Shown here in pieces: positions 45,447 to 56,880 of a stretch of 64,000 bases of DNA. The number at the start of each line of letters is the position of its first letter. The first letter of the stretch is position 1. Position numbers and translations under genes: made by a program. The notes beneath the pieces are model-generated. The model was not told where the DNA came from. It ran no database searches and worked only from the letters and a program-made list of their open reading frames with translations. Source of the stretch: Plazaster borealis (taxonomy: Eukaryota; Echinodermata; Asteroidea; Forcipulatida; Labidiasteridae). The stretch spans positions 25,033,063 through 25,097,062 of the forward strand of contig CM037472.1 in NCBI GenBank assembly GCA_021014325.1. Reading direction: 5' to 3'.

Positions 45447-47639
45447 TGATACGGCATAAACCCAACAACAGTCAAAATTCCCCCAGAGTCATACTTTACA
45501 CTCGAATGATTGTTCCTTTTCAAATTAAACCAATACAAAGATACTTATTCTATGGAAAGAGTTAAAATAACTGAGGTAAACATGGGCATGACAGAACAAA
45601 AGTCAACACTTCTTTCCAAATTTACAAGGTTTTTTTTTCCTTTTCGTTTCTTGTTAAATAACGTAACTTAATAATTCCACAATAGTAACATTAATTAGTT
45701 GAAGAAAAACCAAAGTATTCTTAAGCTTTCTATTTTACAGGGGGGGAGAAAATGGATTTCATGTTTATGCGAAAAAGCATACAAACTACTTGTTCTTGTT
45801 TTTTAACTGAAAGAAAACAACCCCAAGAGCATGATGGACCCATCCAGTCAATACGCAATACTATAATCCAGAGCAAATAGAGAAGACAATTGATGGCAAT
45901 ATGGGACTCGTTTACATGATTAATCAACTATGATTAAAAATGAATCAAGGGATTACCCTATACATAAAACACAAACAAATAATTTTCTTGTCATGCATGA
46001 CAGATCTGTGGCCGGGTGGCGGTGGTGAATACATGACTGTATATACAGTCAGCCTCACAACCAGAAGGCGAGCGGTCTAAATTTTGTATCTTTCTAAGAT
46101 ACCTCATGTCTGAAAATTCCTGATAATTGGTAAGCAGAAGAAGCTACATTGGGTACTGAACCATAGGGCACTGATCGTGCATAATACAACTAAATAGTAC
46201 GAGCCGCAAGCATAAAGTGTATACATAACGCAGGCTTGACGCCAAACGGTCTCGTTATCATGACAAGGTTTTTACCACAACAGAGAGCTACACTGCAATA
46301 TTTTTTTTAAACAACGACTCGAAACAAACTAATTTCATTGTCTAGCTTTTTTTTCTTCTTTTCTTTTTCTTTGGGAGACATCAATCACTTAAAAAATCCA
46401 TGAAATCTATACGAAAAATGTTTGAGGTGACAATTTTCCAGCATTAGTATCATTTTTGTGTTCGTAATTTGTTAACTGGACCCTAGTCATCCTCATACCT
46501 AGCACTGAGGCTCTTAATTATGACACAATATGACGCTGAAAATACTAATATCAGGGAGAGCCTCCAATATATGCATATTTCTAAAGACTAATAATACTAT
46601 GGTGCAACCTTGCACTATGTTTTAATTTTTACTCTAAAGTCCAGTTTACAAACTCAAAGTTGGATGGAAAAACATGGAGCCTGGTGGAAAGAGTACCAGA
46701 AAAAGATGTATTAATTGTGGAAGAAAATACATAATTACCACACGTGATATTTTGTTTATGTGTCAGTCAGTGCATGCATTATGCCCTGATTAGCATATTG
46801 TTTTTCACACTGCCTCAACAAATATATTTTTTAAGTAAACATAAACATTTTATCAGATATTGTAAGTATTAACCAAACCATGTACATTAATTTCCCATTC
46901 CCTTCCACATGTGATTTTTTTCGAGTGGTAAATGTCACCAGATAATTACTTCAATTAAATATTAAGAAAAGTCAATACATAATTTGAAAAGGAACTATAC
47001 AAAGTTTATCCTGCCAACTGAAGAATAAAACATCGTCCATTATTGTTGTTCGGTTAAATTTTAACTGGAAATGCCAAGTAGCTGAAGTATAGCGAGTGCT
47101 TTAGTTCCAAGTTGAGATCAGGACTAGTTAAAAAGGTTGCAGTTTCTATTCCTTTCTTTAACACCCCGCATGCAAATACTGTACAAAATGCAGCCATCTT
47201 TCCTTTTGTTTTTGTTAGTTTGTTAATTTTTTTAATTTTTTCATATATTTTTTTCTTAACACTTCGGGTGAGATTTGGAAAGAACGAGGAAAAAAAAAAT
47301 GAAAAAAAAAAAAAAATCATTGTGCAATTTTTAGTTTGTTTTTCATTTTATGATATGTACGTTGTTACTTGCTTTAAAAACGATTTTCTCAGTGAATTAT
47401 TGAACAAAGTACTATTAGTAATGTTAAAAAACAATTAATACAAAAATGTGAAATTTTTCAGTTTTTCTGGGTGTTATTAAAATTGTCAGACATATGATAT
47501 TAAACTATAGACAGCTTATTAAACTAGACATGATACTTTCTGCCTTGTATTTAACGATGATGTTCTTGCCATTAGACAATTCAGAACGTATGCCAGTTTC
47601 CTAGCTAGCAGACACTGATTTGAACTTTGAAATTAGCAT
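45447..47639. other. Non-coding, no gene recognised
   Basis: A perfect 18-bp palindrome lies at 46034-46051 and A-rich runs near 47290-47320. The overlapping frames at 47054-47438 are low-complexity. Confidence 0.35.
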
Positions 47640-47840
47640 AATTACATGAATTTGCTCGAGTTAAATTAAGGCTCATTGATATTTAATGGGACTTTTATGG
47701 GTTGAGAGTGATTATCATCCTTTACATTGTGCTCATTTATTAGCATAATCTGGTGTAATTATGCATATTTGCATAATTATGCATATCATGTTAATCCAAG
47801 CATAATTATGTTTTGTATGCATACTTATGCAAATAAAGGT
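47640..47840. promoter_or_regulatory. Possible POU/homeodomain binding cluster
   Basis: Two perfect octamers in opposite orientation, ATTTGCAT at 47767-47774 and ATGCAAAT at 47827-47834. Between and around them are TGCATAATTATGCA (14-bp palindrome, 47770-47783), GCATAATTATG and TAGCATAAT. The enhancer function is inference. Confidence 0.35.
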
Positions 47841-49617
47841 TACAGGTTGGGGTGAACACCCATTGCCTATACTGGCCTTGAACCTGGTTCATAATTATAC
47901 AGGTGTGTTTAATACCATGTACTAATGGAGATTCATTTTTTACCATCCCCAAGAGAATTTCTCAAAGATTAACTGTTGATATGAGTGTCATTTCACATCC
48001 TCAAGGTTACAAGCAGATTTGGACTTTAAAAGAGCAATTTTAGCATTTATGGTAACACCGTTGTCAGTTTTTCATTGTGTGTTCTTTCTTATACAAGTCT
48101 GTCTCCGCCAATCGTCACTTCTGATACAAAAAATCCCCCCCCCTCCTGCTCTTGCCCCTAAAAGGTTTCAATTGTAATTTTAAACTGCAGAGTACGTAAA
48201 ATAGCGTGAAATAAAATTCTCTACAATTACCTTTTATGACAATGAGTTGATCCGAGGGAATGCTGGGAAGGGATGAGAGGATGTTGTCCTGGGGTCTGGA
48301 CCCCTGACCCCAACATTGCTTGTGGGCATTTATCTATTTAAACCACCCCCACCAACCTCAACACAACCACAAAATCTCATAAAGAAAAATATATAAACAA
48401 AACTGTAAATTAAAATCAAAACATGACACAAATGTTTACCTATCCACCCAGTGATCTGTCTTTCAAAGAGAAGAGATATGGGGCTTATTTAAGTTGAAGG
48501 AAAATTGAGTTCTTCTAATAAATGGACAAAATTCGATAGTGGCCAAGTACATGTCCCATCACTCAAGACATTATGCAATGCCTTTAATGTTCGCTTTTAC
48601 AATGAAATACAATAAGATCTTAAACCACGACTGTAGTCCTTGTAACCTTTGACATCACATGTTTAAAAAAAAAGCCACAGAGCCTGGACTTCCTGCAGGC
48701 ACGATTTGAACACAGCCCAATGGAAGAACACATCAAATCTTGTATTTTTTACGGAGAAGTGTAATTTTTATCAATTTTTGATATGAACAAGGGAGAACAT
48801 CTCAAAACTTGTTCAGCTGTTGTTTTTGTTAACAATTGAATTTATGTGGAAATTGAACATGAAACAGTGTAGCATCTTGCCTGCCAGAAAGGCCCGGGAA
48901 TGTACAAGGTCACTCTTTTTGTAAACAAAGGTTACATGGTCTATACAAACCAGAGTTTGGGATCTGTTTGCACTAAAAGTATATTTAAGTAAGACCTGAG
49001 GTAAAAGAAAATTGTTCTGCTAAAAAAACAATTCTGCTAAAAGCTACACACCCAAATAACGACACGAACAAAAAATATATATAAATAAATAAAAATAACA
49101 AAATACCATGTCGGGTCATGTCAACGCAAACCATGAGTAATTTTCCTTGTTTATGGTAAGACACACACTTCCTATCGAAGGCAGATCTACAATTTAAGGG
49201 CAAATACAACAATCGGTTTATTGAGCAAACATTAGAACAATCTTCCCTACAACATCCGCTAATTCACCTCAGCTGCTACTTTTATTAAGAAATTGCTCAC
49301 AACTGGACAGTTCTAATAATTGGTCCGTCTTCCCAGCACCTCGTTTCTAGTACTTAGGAGTCGTGTACTGTACACAAAATTATTTAACAACACAACTTTT
49401 CATGCAGTAGGTTTTACTTTTCGACCGTGCATATATTCTGTATAATATATTTCTTTTTAATGACCAGTAAACCATCTTTAATAACCCTTGGATAATATCG
49501 GAGTCTGATATATAACGCAAGTATCTACCAACAACGTACTCAAGGTGCTGGAACAAAGAGAAACATTAAGACAGTTTCGTTTTTTGTTTTTTTTAATTAT
49601 AAGATTGATTTATGTTT
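47841..49617. other. Non-coding, no gene recognised
   Basis: C-rich patch at 48135-48146; no exon or repeat family recognised. Confidence 0.3.
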
Positions 49618-49894
49618 ACAAGGTGCTGCAGTGCACTCAACAGCCACTGCCAGAAACACCGGGGCAAACCCCTTCTCTAAGCAATAAGTCTAACTGGGTT
49701 CTTTTACGGGCACTACACAACACACGGGACCTATGGCTCTTACATCCCATCCGAAGTACAAAGCAATGATGGTTAAGTGCCTTGCTTAAGGACACAAGTG
49801 TCAAGACCTCAAACCCTGTCGGGACTCGAACCCACAAACTGCTGATCAGAAACACCAGAGTCAAGCGCGCTTGACCGCTCGGCCAAGACACGCC
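49618..49894 (-). mobile_element. SINE-C, complete copy (tRNA Ser/Leu-like head)
   Basis: On the minus strand it starts GGCGTGTCTTGGCCGAGCGG (box A) with box B GGTTCGAGTCCC. The body contains TAAGCAAGGCACTTAACCAT and CCCGTAAAAGAACCCAG. The head resembles a class II tRNA. Long frames on either strand here are repeat artefacts. Confidence 0.92.
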
Positions 49895-49961
49895 AATGGA
49901 TGATCAATATTTGTTTTACCAGCCAGTTTCATCTCCCCCATTAAAATATTCCCTCAATCAA

Positions 49962-50129
49962 ATCTAGCAGCAAATTAGGAGCACAAGGATCAGTCCTCTA
50001 AGGACGTCCAAAGGAGGACAGTGGTTTCTTCCTCCAATTAAGACCTTTCTAGATAACCTTTCTTTCAATGACAGAGATGACCGTGAGCTCTTGCAGGATG
50101 TCAAGTACTTCCGCAATGACCCAAATTGA
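49962..50129 (+). CDS. Possible 3' coding exon, unidentified
   Basis: The plus frame is open from a stop at 49965-49967 to TGA at 50127-50129. It reads as a plausible hydrophilic protein end (KTFLDNLSFNDRDDRELLQD, then VKYFRNDPN and stop). An acceptor-like CTAGCAG sits at about 49964-49970. Nearby composition is less AT-rich. No family is recognised, and the opposite strand is also open, so this may be chance. Confidence 0.2.
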
Positions 50130-50543
50130 TCCCCAACAACCCACACATTCACCAGTCCACTCATTTATCTGTACATGTTACAGGATTCTTGCATATTTTG
50201 TGCACGGTGTGTACACAGAGCCAAGTCACGATTATTCTTTTCTAACAATATGTCACATAGCAACAATGCAGTATGACAAACCCTATTAATGGGATTCGGT
50301 AACCAGTGTGCATGTGTTTACTGAGGTGATTGCAATCGGGTACCAATTACTTGTACAGAATCACTATTAATATGTCAGGTAATTTATACGCAGTAAAGTA
50401 TGAACACACATAACCATTTTAATGAGGATAATGTGTTGTTTATCAATCAATCCATTTTAATAAACTATATTTGGATCACAGTTCACCTGAATTTCATAAT
50501 CTGACAAATATTGTATTTTCCTTCTTTAAAAGAATAAGCTCTA
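50130..50543. other. Non-coding; short family E similarity
   Basis: 50305-50345 (TGTTTACTGAGGTGATTGCA) faintly recalls the family E interior. Nothing else recognised. Confidence 0.3.
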
Positions 50544-50846
50544 TAACCCTTTAGAGACCATAACAGCCGGAAACAGCTTGTACCAAAATGCCCATAGCGG
50601 CCGCAAACGGCTTCAAGATCTGACCTACTTCCACTCAACCAAAGAGGACAAAGTAAAGCTCATGACCTGAATTGACATTTTCCAATGTTCCCATGTTAAC
50701 ATATTATCTAAAACAAAACCAAATTTCTGTTTTATTATTTATGTCGTAAAGATTTTGTTTTGTTTTGTTTACTTAATAATAAAACCATGTCTGGGTGTAA
50801 GGTTTATGATTATATAGAGTCAAATGGCCTCTAGCTATAAGGTTAA
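50544..50846. mobile_element. Family J element, uninterrupted
   Basis: TAACCCTTTAGAGACCAT at the left and ATGGCCTCTAGCTATAAGGT at the right form imperfect terminal inverted repeats. The CTTGTACCAAAATGCC segment is shared with 14536-14600. Confidence 0.78.
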
Positions 50847-51119
50847 ATGTCGTGCACAAGCCACAATAAGCAGCCAACCCCTGGTTAACAAAAGTAATCC
50901 TCGCCCAGCATCTGATGCAAACATACAATGTTCTGCTACCCTGACTTCTGTAATGCTACATGGGCAGAGCTATGATACTATGATACAGGAACCAGACTGA
51001 TCCAATCTGTGTGAAGTTTGAATACCCTTGTCAACCCCATCCAGGGGATTAGTCTACATCCCATTCATGTAAACCACATTGTTGTTGTAAATCAACCGGG
51101 TTTAATAGATTCATGTTAA

Positions 51120-51428
51120 TCATGTTGGGTTAGCATTCATGTAGTCAAACCCAGTTTCATGTACTAGCAGTAGTAATCCATTCATGAATTCAACCACTAA
51201 AGGGTGATGTTGTTTTTGTGGCTCTCCATGTCCAAGGAACCTGTCTATCTCGGAGACGAAATTGGCCTCATTTTGATTCTCTGTAGCTACTAGTTTCCAA
51301 CCTCGTCCCCAAGGTGTGTCGAGCAGTACGAGGTTGACCGCTCCCTCACCCTGGTATTGAATCATTTGCATATCCAAAATTTTTGGATTCGTACGCAAAT
51401 TAGAATAGTCTGGCTGTGAACATGGTGA
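51120..51428 (-). CDS. Possible coding exon, unidentified
   Basis: The minus strand is open for about 100 codons from a stop near 51430 to TGA at 51122-51120. Base composition is balanced and the protein is plausible, with stretches such as GEGAVNLVLLDTPWGRGWKL and FVSEIDRFLGHGEP. No family is recognised. There is no convincing start codon, and splice sites are only possible (TTCACAG upstream, GGGTGAGG inside). It could be an exon, a decayed gene or a chance frame. Confidence 0.25.
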   Translation of the reverse strand, partial: SPCSQPDYSNLRTNPKILDMQMIQYQGEGAVNLVLLDTPWGRGWKLVATENQNEANFVSEIDRFLGHGEPQKQHHPLVVEFMNGLLLLVHETGFDYMNANPT

Positions 51429-51832
51429 ATACTAAATGAGTACAACTTAACATGTTTACGTTAGACTTTTGTACACTAGTCGTTGTCCAATCAGGGTCCA
51501 AGTAAGGAGTTTCCCTCCCAGGGTTTACTATTGTAAACATGGTTGGAAATAAAGTAAACCATGGGGGCGAGGTTGACTAGTTTCTGACTGTTCCTAGATC
51601 TTAAAGATATTTCAGTTGAATTTACTTTTCTGTCCAGTTGTTGTACGGTGTGGGTGAGCCCTTGACGATAGGATAGGTTCATGGCATGTGAAATTAAACT
51701 AAGACTCAAGGCCTCATGGTACATGTATTTGACTGCAGATCACATGCTACCTAAATCAACCAACAGGAAAGTACAAAATGAAGTCCCACAAAACTCACAT
51801 ACACGCAACTATATTTCACACAAACACACACA

Positions 51833-51992
51833 CACAAGTGTGTAAACACCTGCAATCGGGGACCTCCTATTGTCTCCCTTTTTGGCAACAGGGTGGTTTT
51901 GTACACGCTCTCCGACTGGGGACCTTTCCCCGACCGGGGACCCTATTGTCCTCTTGTGTCATAGGTTCCTGGTTAATGTGTTTACCTACCCA
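51833..51992. mobile_element. GTGTGTAAACACC element, copy 2
   Basis: GTGTGTAAACACCTGCAATC and GGGGACC at the left, AGGTTCCTGGTTAATGTGTT and TACCTACCCA at the right. The inner part has repeated GACCGGGGACC-like units. Confidence 0.72.
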
Positions 51993-52154
51993 CCCTTACA
52001 TATTGCAAATACAGGGTGCTTCCATTGTTGTTCTACTTTTCCCTTTTCTGAAGAAATCTTCTGTAGGGTAGCACTAGAATAAAACAAAACTTGTGGGATA
52101 GCATTGTTCCATTTTGTAAAGTACCCTGTAATTACGTTAGCATGTACAAAGGGC

Positions 52155-52340
52155 ACACACGGGTGCACACATGTACCTGCAATCGGGGACTTTATTATTG
52201 TCCCTCTTTTGTTTGTACAAACTTTTTGGCCACAGTTCCCATTGGTTTTATACACACTTTCAAACTGGGACCTCCAACCAACCGAGGACGCCATTGTTCA
52301 TTTTGTTGTAGGTCCCTGGTTTGAATGTGTATACCTAGCC
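52155..52340. mobile_element. GTGTGTAAACACC element, copy 3
   Basis: ACATGTACCTGCAATCGGGG at the left and GGTCCCTGGTTTGAATGTGT at the right. It lies in direct orientation about 160 bp after copy 2. Confidence 0.7.
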
Positions 52341-53002
52341 ACTACATCATTCAAATGTGTTATCAAATTCCATGCATTAATGCATCCAGGAAGGTTGTTA
52401 TTGTACGGGACTGTCTGACCGTTTCAAACCATGAATCCATGTTCAATGTTGGCATCCATTCTTTAAAAATAAAATCCACATGTAATACTAAATATACAAG
52501 AGCAGTATTTAATGGAAAACACCAAAAGCTCAGGAAATTCTGAACTTTGACATCCACTGCACTGGTGACCCTTGCAGTTACCACGCAGTTTCTTCCATTA
52601 AATCTGGCTTAATGATTGCCGAGCTGCAAGAATGTTGTACTTAAATCTTCACTTTAAATCACGACTTCTATTGAGAATACATTAATCGCATGTAAAAATG
52701 ACTGTCTGGTGATAAACCGTAAAAAAAGAAATATGAGGGTACCTTTCGTTTAAAAAAAAAAATAATTCACTTGAATGAGTGGAAGTGTCCCTGGATTCTT
52801 TTTGCATAACTCTTTGAGTCTTTCTAAACATAAATTATTTTACGAAAAGAGTACACCTCCTTCAGAGACCTAATTTGGTGATATAATTACTGAAAGTGTC
52901 AAATCAAATTTTTAACTTTGACTTGCTTGTGACTCAAAATATTGAGGCCAGAGCTGAAGGAAGGGTTTGCACGAAAACCCTGAAAATGAACAAATCCGAT
53001 CA
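52341..53002. other. Non-coding, no gene recognised
   Basis: AT-rich; short frames only. Confidence 0.3.
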
Positions 53003-53194
53003 GGGTCCAATTTCATAGAGCTGCTTAAACAGAAAAAAATGCTTACAAATTTCTGCTGAGCAAAATTAGCAGGACACCAGTCAAACATTGTACATGTGGC
53101 ATTGTATTTTGGCTGGTAACCTTATTCTGATGAGCACAATTTTGTTGTGCTTAGCTACTACTTGTGCTTAAGCAGCTCTATGAAATTGCGCCCA
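53003..53194. mobile_element. CTGCTTAAGCA element, complete
   Basis: GGGTCCAATTTCATAGAGCT to CTCTATGAAATTGCGCCC with the full core; 192 bp, the same length as the reference copy. Confidence 0.9.
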
Positions 53195-53559
53195 GCTTAA
53201 ATGATCAGCTTGTGATATTATAATATCTTTTGATATTGTTATTTGTATCCATTTTATTGTGACACTGAAACCAGCATGTGTAGCAATATGGTAATAAAAG
53301 TAGTTTTCCCTATTCAGTCAACCGAAATTAGTGACAAATCTGTTTTAATGCAGGGTCTAAACAAAGTAAATTGAAATTTAGATCAGCCTGTCAGGCATAA
53401 AGTGAGTTTTTATTTACCATACAACTAGTAAATTAGCTTTTAAATTCATGACATAGGACACAATGACATTTTCCCATGGACAACCGGTAAATATTAAAGT
53501 AAAATTTCAATAATTTCTTACTACCTTTGTGTACACATAAAATTGCTATACAACTACAC
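53195..53559. other. Non-coding, no gene recognised
   Basis: AT-rich sequence between a repeat and the octamer cluster. Confidence 0.3.
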
Positions 53560-53900
53560 GGCATATATCTTCCCTCAAAACGTTCCTTAATTCAGATTTA
53601 TTTCTTCTGAGGAAGACAACAAAAAAAGTCTGAGAGCAAATCCCTCCAGATTTGCATTCCATGTCGATGTCAGCGGAATGCAGGAGTCCTAGTTTGCATT
53701 CAAAGATTACGTACAGATCAAATATATATGGATTCTCCATTAAATCTCTGAATATGTACATAGTCAATGAAAGTCAAGGGCAATTTGCATTAATCAAGCT
53801 GGGTAGCAATTTCATTACCCTGCCTGGGAGCTCGTTTTAATTACATTCCAATTGAAGCACACAACTTGCTGGCAACAGGAGTAGCATCGTGTAATGAACA
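53560..53900. promoter_or_regulatory. Possible conserved enhancer with octamers
   Basis: Repeat-free. Two perfect ATTTGCAT octamers (53650-53657 and 53783-53790), the second running into TAAT (ATTTGCATTAATCA), plus GTTTGCAT near 53692 and TTTTAATTACATTCCAATTG at 53836-53855. The pattern suits POU/homeodomain factors; function is inference. Confidence 0.35.
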
Positions 53901-53936
53901 TTGGACACCATAGTGCTTTGAGAAAAATTTCCCAGC

Positions 53937-54267
53937 TAAAGGCATTGGACACATTTGGTAATTACTCAAAATATATATATTAGCATAAAAACTTACTTGG
54001 TAACAAGCAACGGAGAGCTGTTGATAGTATAAAATATTGTGAGAAACGACTCCTTCTGAAGTAACGTAGTTTTGAGAAAGAGGTAATATCTCACTAAAAT
54101 ATTAAAAGACTTCAGGCCTGAAGCCTTTTTCAGGCATCTGAAAGCACACATATTTGTACACTAAGGGTGTTTTTTCTTTCATCATTTTCTTGCAACTTCG
54201 ATGACCAATTAGCCCAAATTTTCACGGCTTGTTATTTTATGCATATGTTAGGATACACCAAGTGAGA
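53937..54267. mobile_element. TTAA family D element, truncated at the right
   Basis: It starts TAAAGGCATTGGACACATTT and follows 61778-62151 (inverted) until CACCAAGTGAGAA. There it is replaced by a CTGCTTAAGCA element. The central palindrome differs (GACTTCAGGCCTGAAGCC). Confidence 0.85.
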
Positions 54268-54413
54268 ATAAAAAGTAACTTAAGAACAATAACATTTTGC
54301 TAACCAGAATAAGGTTACCAGCGAAAAATACCATTCCACATTGTGACTGGTATCCTGCTTATTTTTTGCTTAGCAGAAAATTGTAAAAGCAATATTTGCT
54401 GCTTGAAGGAGCA
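54268..54413. mobile_element. CTGCTTAAGCA element, partial, joined to family D
   Basis: CTTAAGAACAATAACATTTT, CCAGAATAAGGTTACCAGC and GGTATCCTGCTTATTTTTTG match the core. Both termini are worn. Confidence 0.78.
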
Positions 54414-54733
54414 TACCAGATTACCATTTACGAAATTTAGTGATGTAGAATCAAAGACAAAAATTTTTAGATGGTTTTTGTATATTAAAAAAAATCATCA
54501 ACATGTCACGTAACTAACGAGAAATGTTCGAAAAAACAAAAGTGGTCAAAGGTCAGTATGTACGCTTTACCATCTGCTGTAAGTGTCAAGTAGACTGGTG
54601 CTTTGTTTATGAAAATAATATAACTATGGCGAGGCATAAGGATCCAGTCTGCATCCATCCAGCAGAAAGTCATGTGTAAACAACCGACTATACACACGTC
54701 AGTCCAATCTACAAAAAACAGTATTTCCTTCGT

Positions 54734-54847
54734 CTGACGAAGGTTAGCCCACCTTATTGGGCTGTTATGGCGCTCTTTTACATCGGTCTTATATAGCCGT
54801 GTTAAAAGGGAGCAATAACAGCCCAACACGGTGGGCTAGACGAAGGT
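54734..54847. mobile_element. GACGAAGGTTAGCCCACC hairpin element
   Basis: TGACGAAGGTTAGCCCACCT and ATTGGGCTGTTATGGCGCTC at the left pair with ATAACAGCCCAACACGGTGG and GCTAGACGAAGG at the right. Confidence 0.85.
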
Positions 54848-56379
54848 GCAATGCCACAGAGAATGTTCCTCCGACATCCAATGATTGTCCCAAAAACATC
54901 ACAAAGGAACCAAACCCCCAAAATGGTAAACAAAAAGTAAAAGTCCAACAAACAAGATATATCCTAAGGCGATAAACATGCTACTGCTATTACAACTAGC
55001 AAAGCCAAAAGTATTTGTGATAATCTTTACCCCAAGAAGGTTATGACGAACCATGGGTATACTTTTGGCAATTGTTATCAACACTTAAAAGTACACAATT
55101 GCACCTTGATTATCACAAAAGTGATCTTCATAAGTAGTGGCAATATAAATATTATTTAAATACCTAAAACAAATTAGGTGAAGTGTAAAAAAAGAGGGGG
55201 AAAAGTATGTACACAGATTTCTAAGCATTGAAATGTGCAGTTCTGTTACAGCGAATTTGAAAAGCAGGGAGTACAGACTAAAACTCTTAATGATAAAACG
55301 TACTCGGCGGTCTGGCTCCCTACCACTCCCAGCTAGCTAGCTAGTTCTCGCTTCGAAGTTTAGGCCTCGCTAGCCCCACGAGCCACCACACGGGTGTACG
55401 GGATAGTGCCTCGGGTTTCTGTCTCGCTAACCCCCTAACACGTTTCCATTGCACAGACTCTCTGAGTTAAAATATTATGTTTTATTTTTTAAAAATTATT
55501 TATAATTTTTGTCCATAATCTTTTGTCCACAGTTATTTGTAAAATACTCATGAATTGTAATAAAAACAGAGTTGAATTTGGTGCAGTAATTAACTTTTAT
55601 ACAGCTGGAAGTAAAACTAACTCCAAAGATCAGAAAATTTATCCGAACCAAAAATCTGGCCTCAATTTTCTTTTTAAATTTTTGACAAATTGCAAAATTT
55701 ACTGGTTATTTTTATGAACCGTCCCACTCTGCTCCTGGAACCCTTTAGAGTCACGTTTGGGTCTATTTTGTGGCTAAAATAGCCCAAACATTGCCTTTGT
55801 GCACCTTTAAGAAGCTCTATGAAATTGGGCCCTGTAGTTTAGCTTATGATTCCATTCACAAAAAATACTAGCAAAATGGAGATTTGATTTAGTTTGAAAG
55901 GCTTTCTATATGAAAGTTTCAAATTAAAAGAAAATATTAAACTTCAAAAGGTAATTTAAAAAAAAAATAAATGTCATCACTGTTTAAGATGACTTTTATC
56001 AAAACGGCTTTTAAAATAACATTTACTGCCAATTAAAATTAAATCGTTTTTACGTAAAATGCGTTATAATGAAATGGCATGTTAACGTATAAAATATTCT
56101 TTAGAATGCTTTGGTAAATATTGCAATTTTTATCAATAATTCCACAATTTCTTGCCTTATCTGGTACAACGTGATTATACATACACTCCACATCAAAGTT
56201 ATCACATTATCATCTGAATAATTTCAAGAAATTGTGTCAAAATTTCACAGATTGGTTTTATATGTAGGTATATCTAGAATCCTTGTTACTACTGATGAAT
56301 TTATGGATTTTTTTTTTTTAACGGAAAGTGTAGCCTCTCTTTAAATTGCTAACTCCACCCTTCCAATCCTTGACTATAC
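54848..56379. other. Non-coding; GC-rich patch and one repeat end
   Basis: A local GC-rich patch at 55305-55440 (with GCTAGCTAGCTAG) has no recognised function. 55803-55833 is the terminal piece of a CTGCTTAAGCA element. The rest is AT-rich. Confidence 0.4.
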
Positions 56380-56880
56380 GGGATACATGGGAGATATATC
56401 ATTTTGGAGAGCAATTCATTTGATGCAATCGGACAGCTGCTATAATGCAGAGTAATGTAATGGCAACTCATCTTCCCCTATGTACAGACTAGAGAAAATA
56501 ATTGCCGTCATGCAATAACCGCGATTGAGTTTGGACCTAATCGCCTGCGACATGCCTCCCCATATATTTCAATACAACCCCCCCCTCCTGCTTTGATTGC
56601 TCCAATGACTAGGAGCTGCGGCCCATGTTATCATTTGACTGGATTTCAATGGGTGCCTACCACCGATAATAACCAATGTTTGTCTCAAATATATTGCCCT
56701 AATTTTGCTTCTCCATATAGCATATTTGTCACATCAGAGCGCATTAACTATGGTGTGCATCTATTCTAGTTAGACTCTAACACACCCTGACAAATGCGTA
56801 TGAGGATACACCCAAGCGCACCAAAAACTAACATTTCATCGCCAATTATAAAGAGAGAGATGTTCTCACCATGGAGAAAA
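56380..56880. promoter_or_regulatory. Possible conserved non-coding element
   Basis: Repeat-free, with higher sequence complexity than its flanks. It contains CGCGATTGAGTTTGG, CACCGATAATAACCAATG and CATCGCCAATTATAAAG. Regulatory identity is inference only. Confidence 0.25.
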
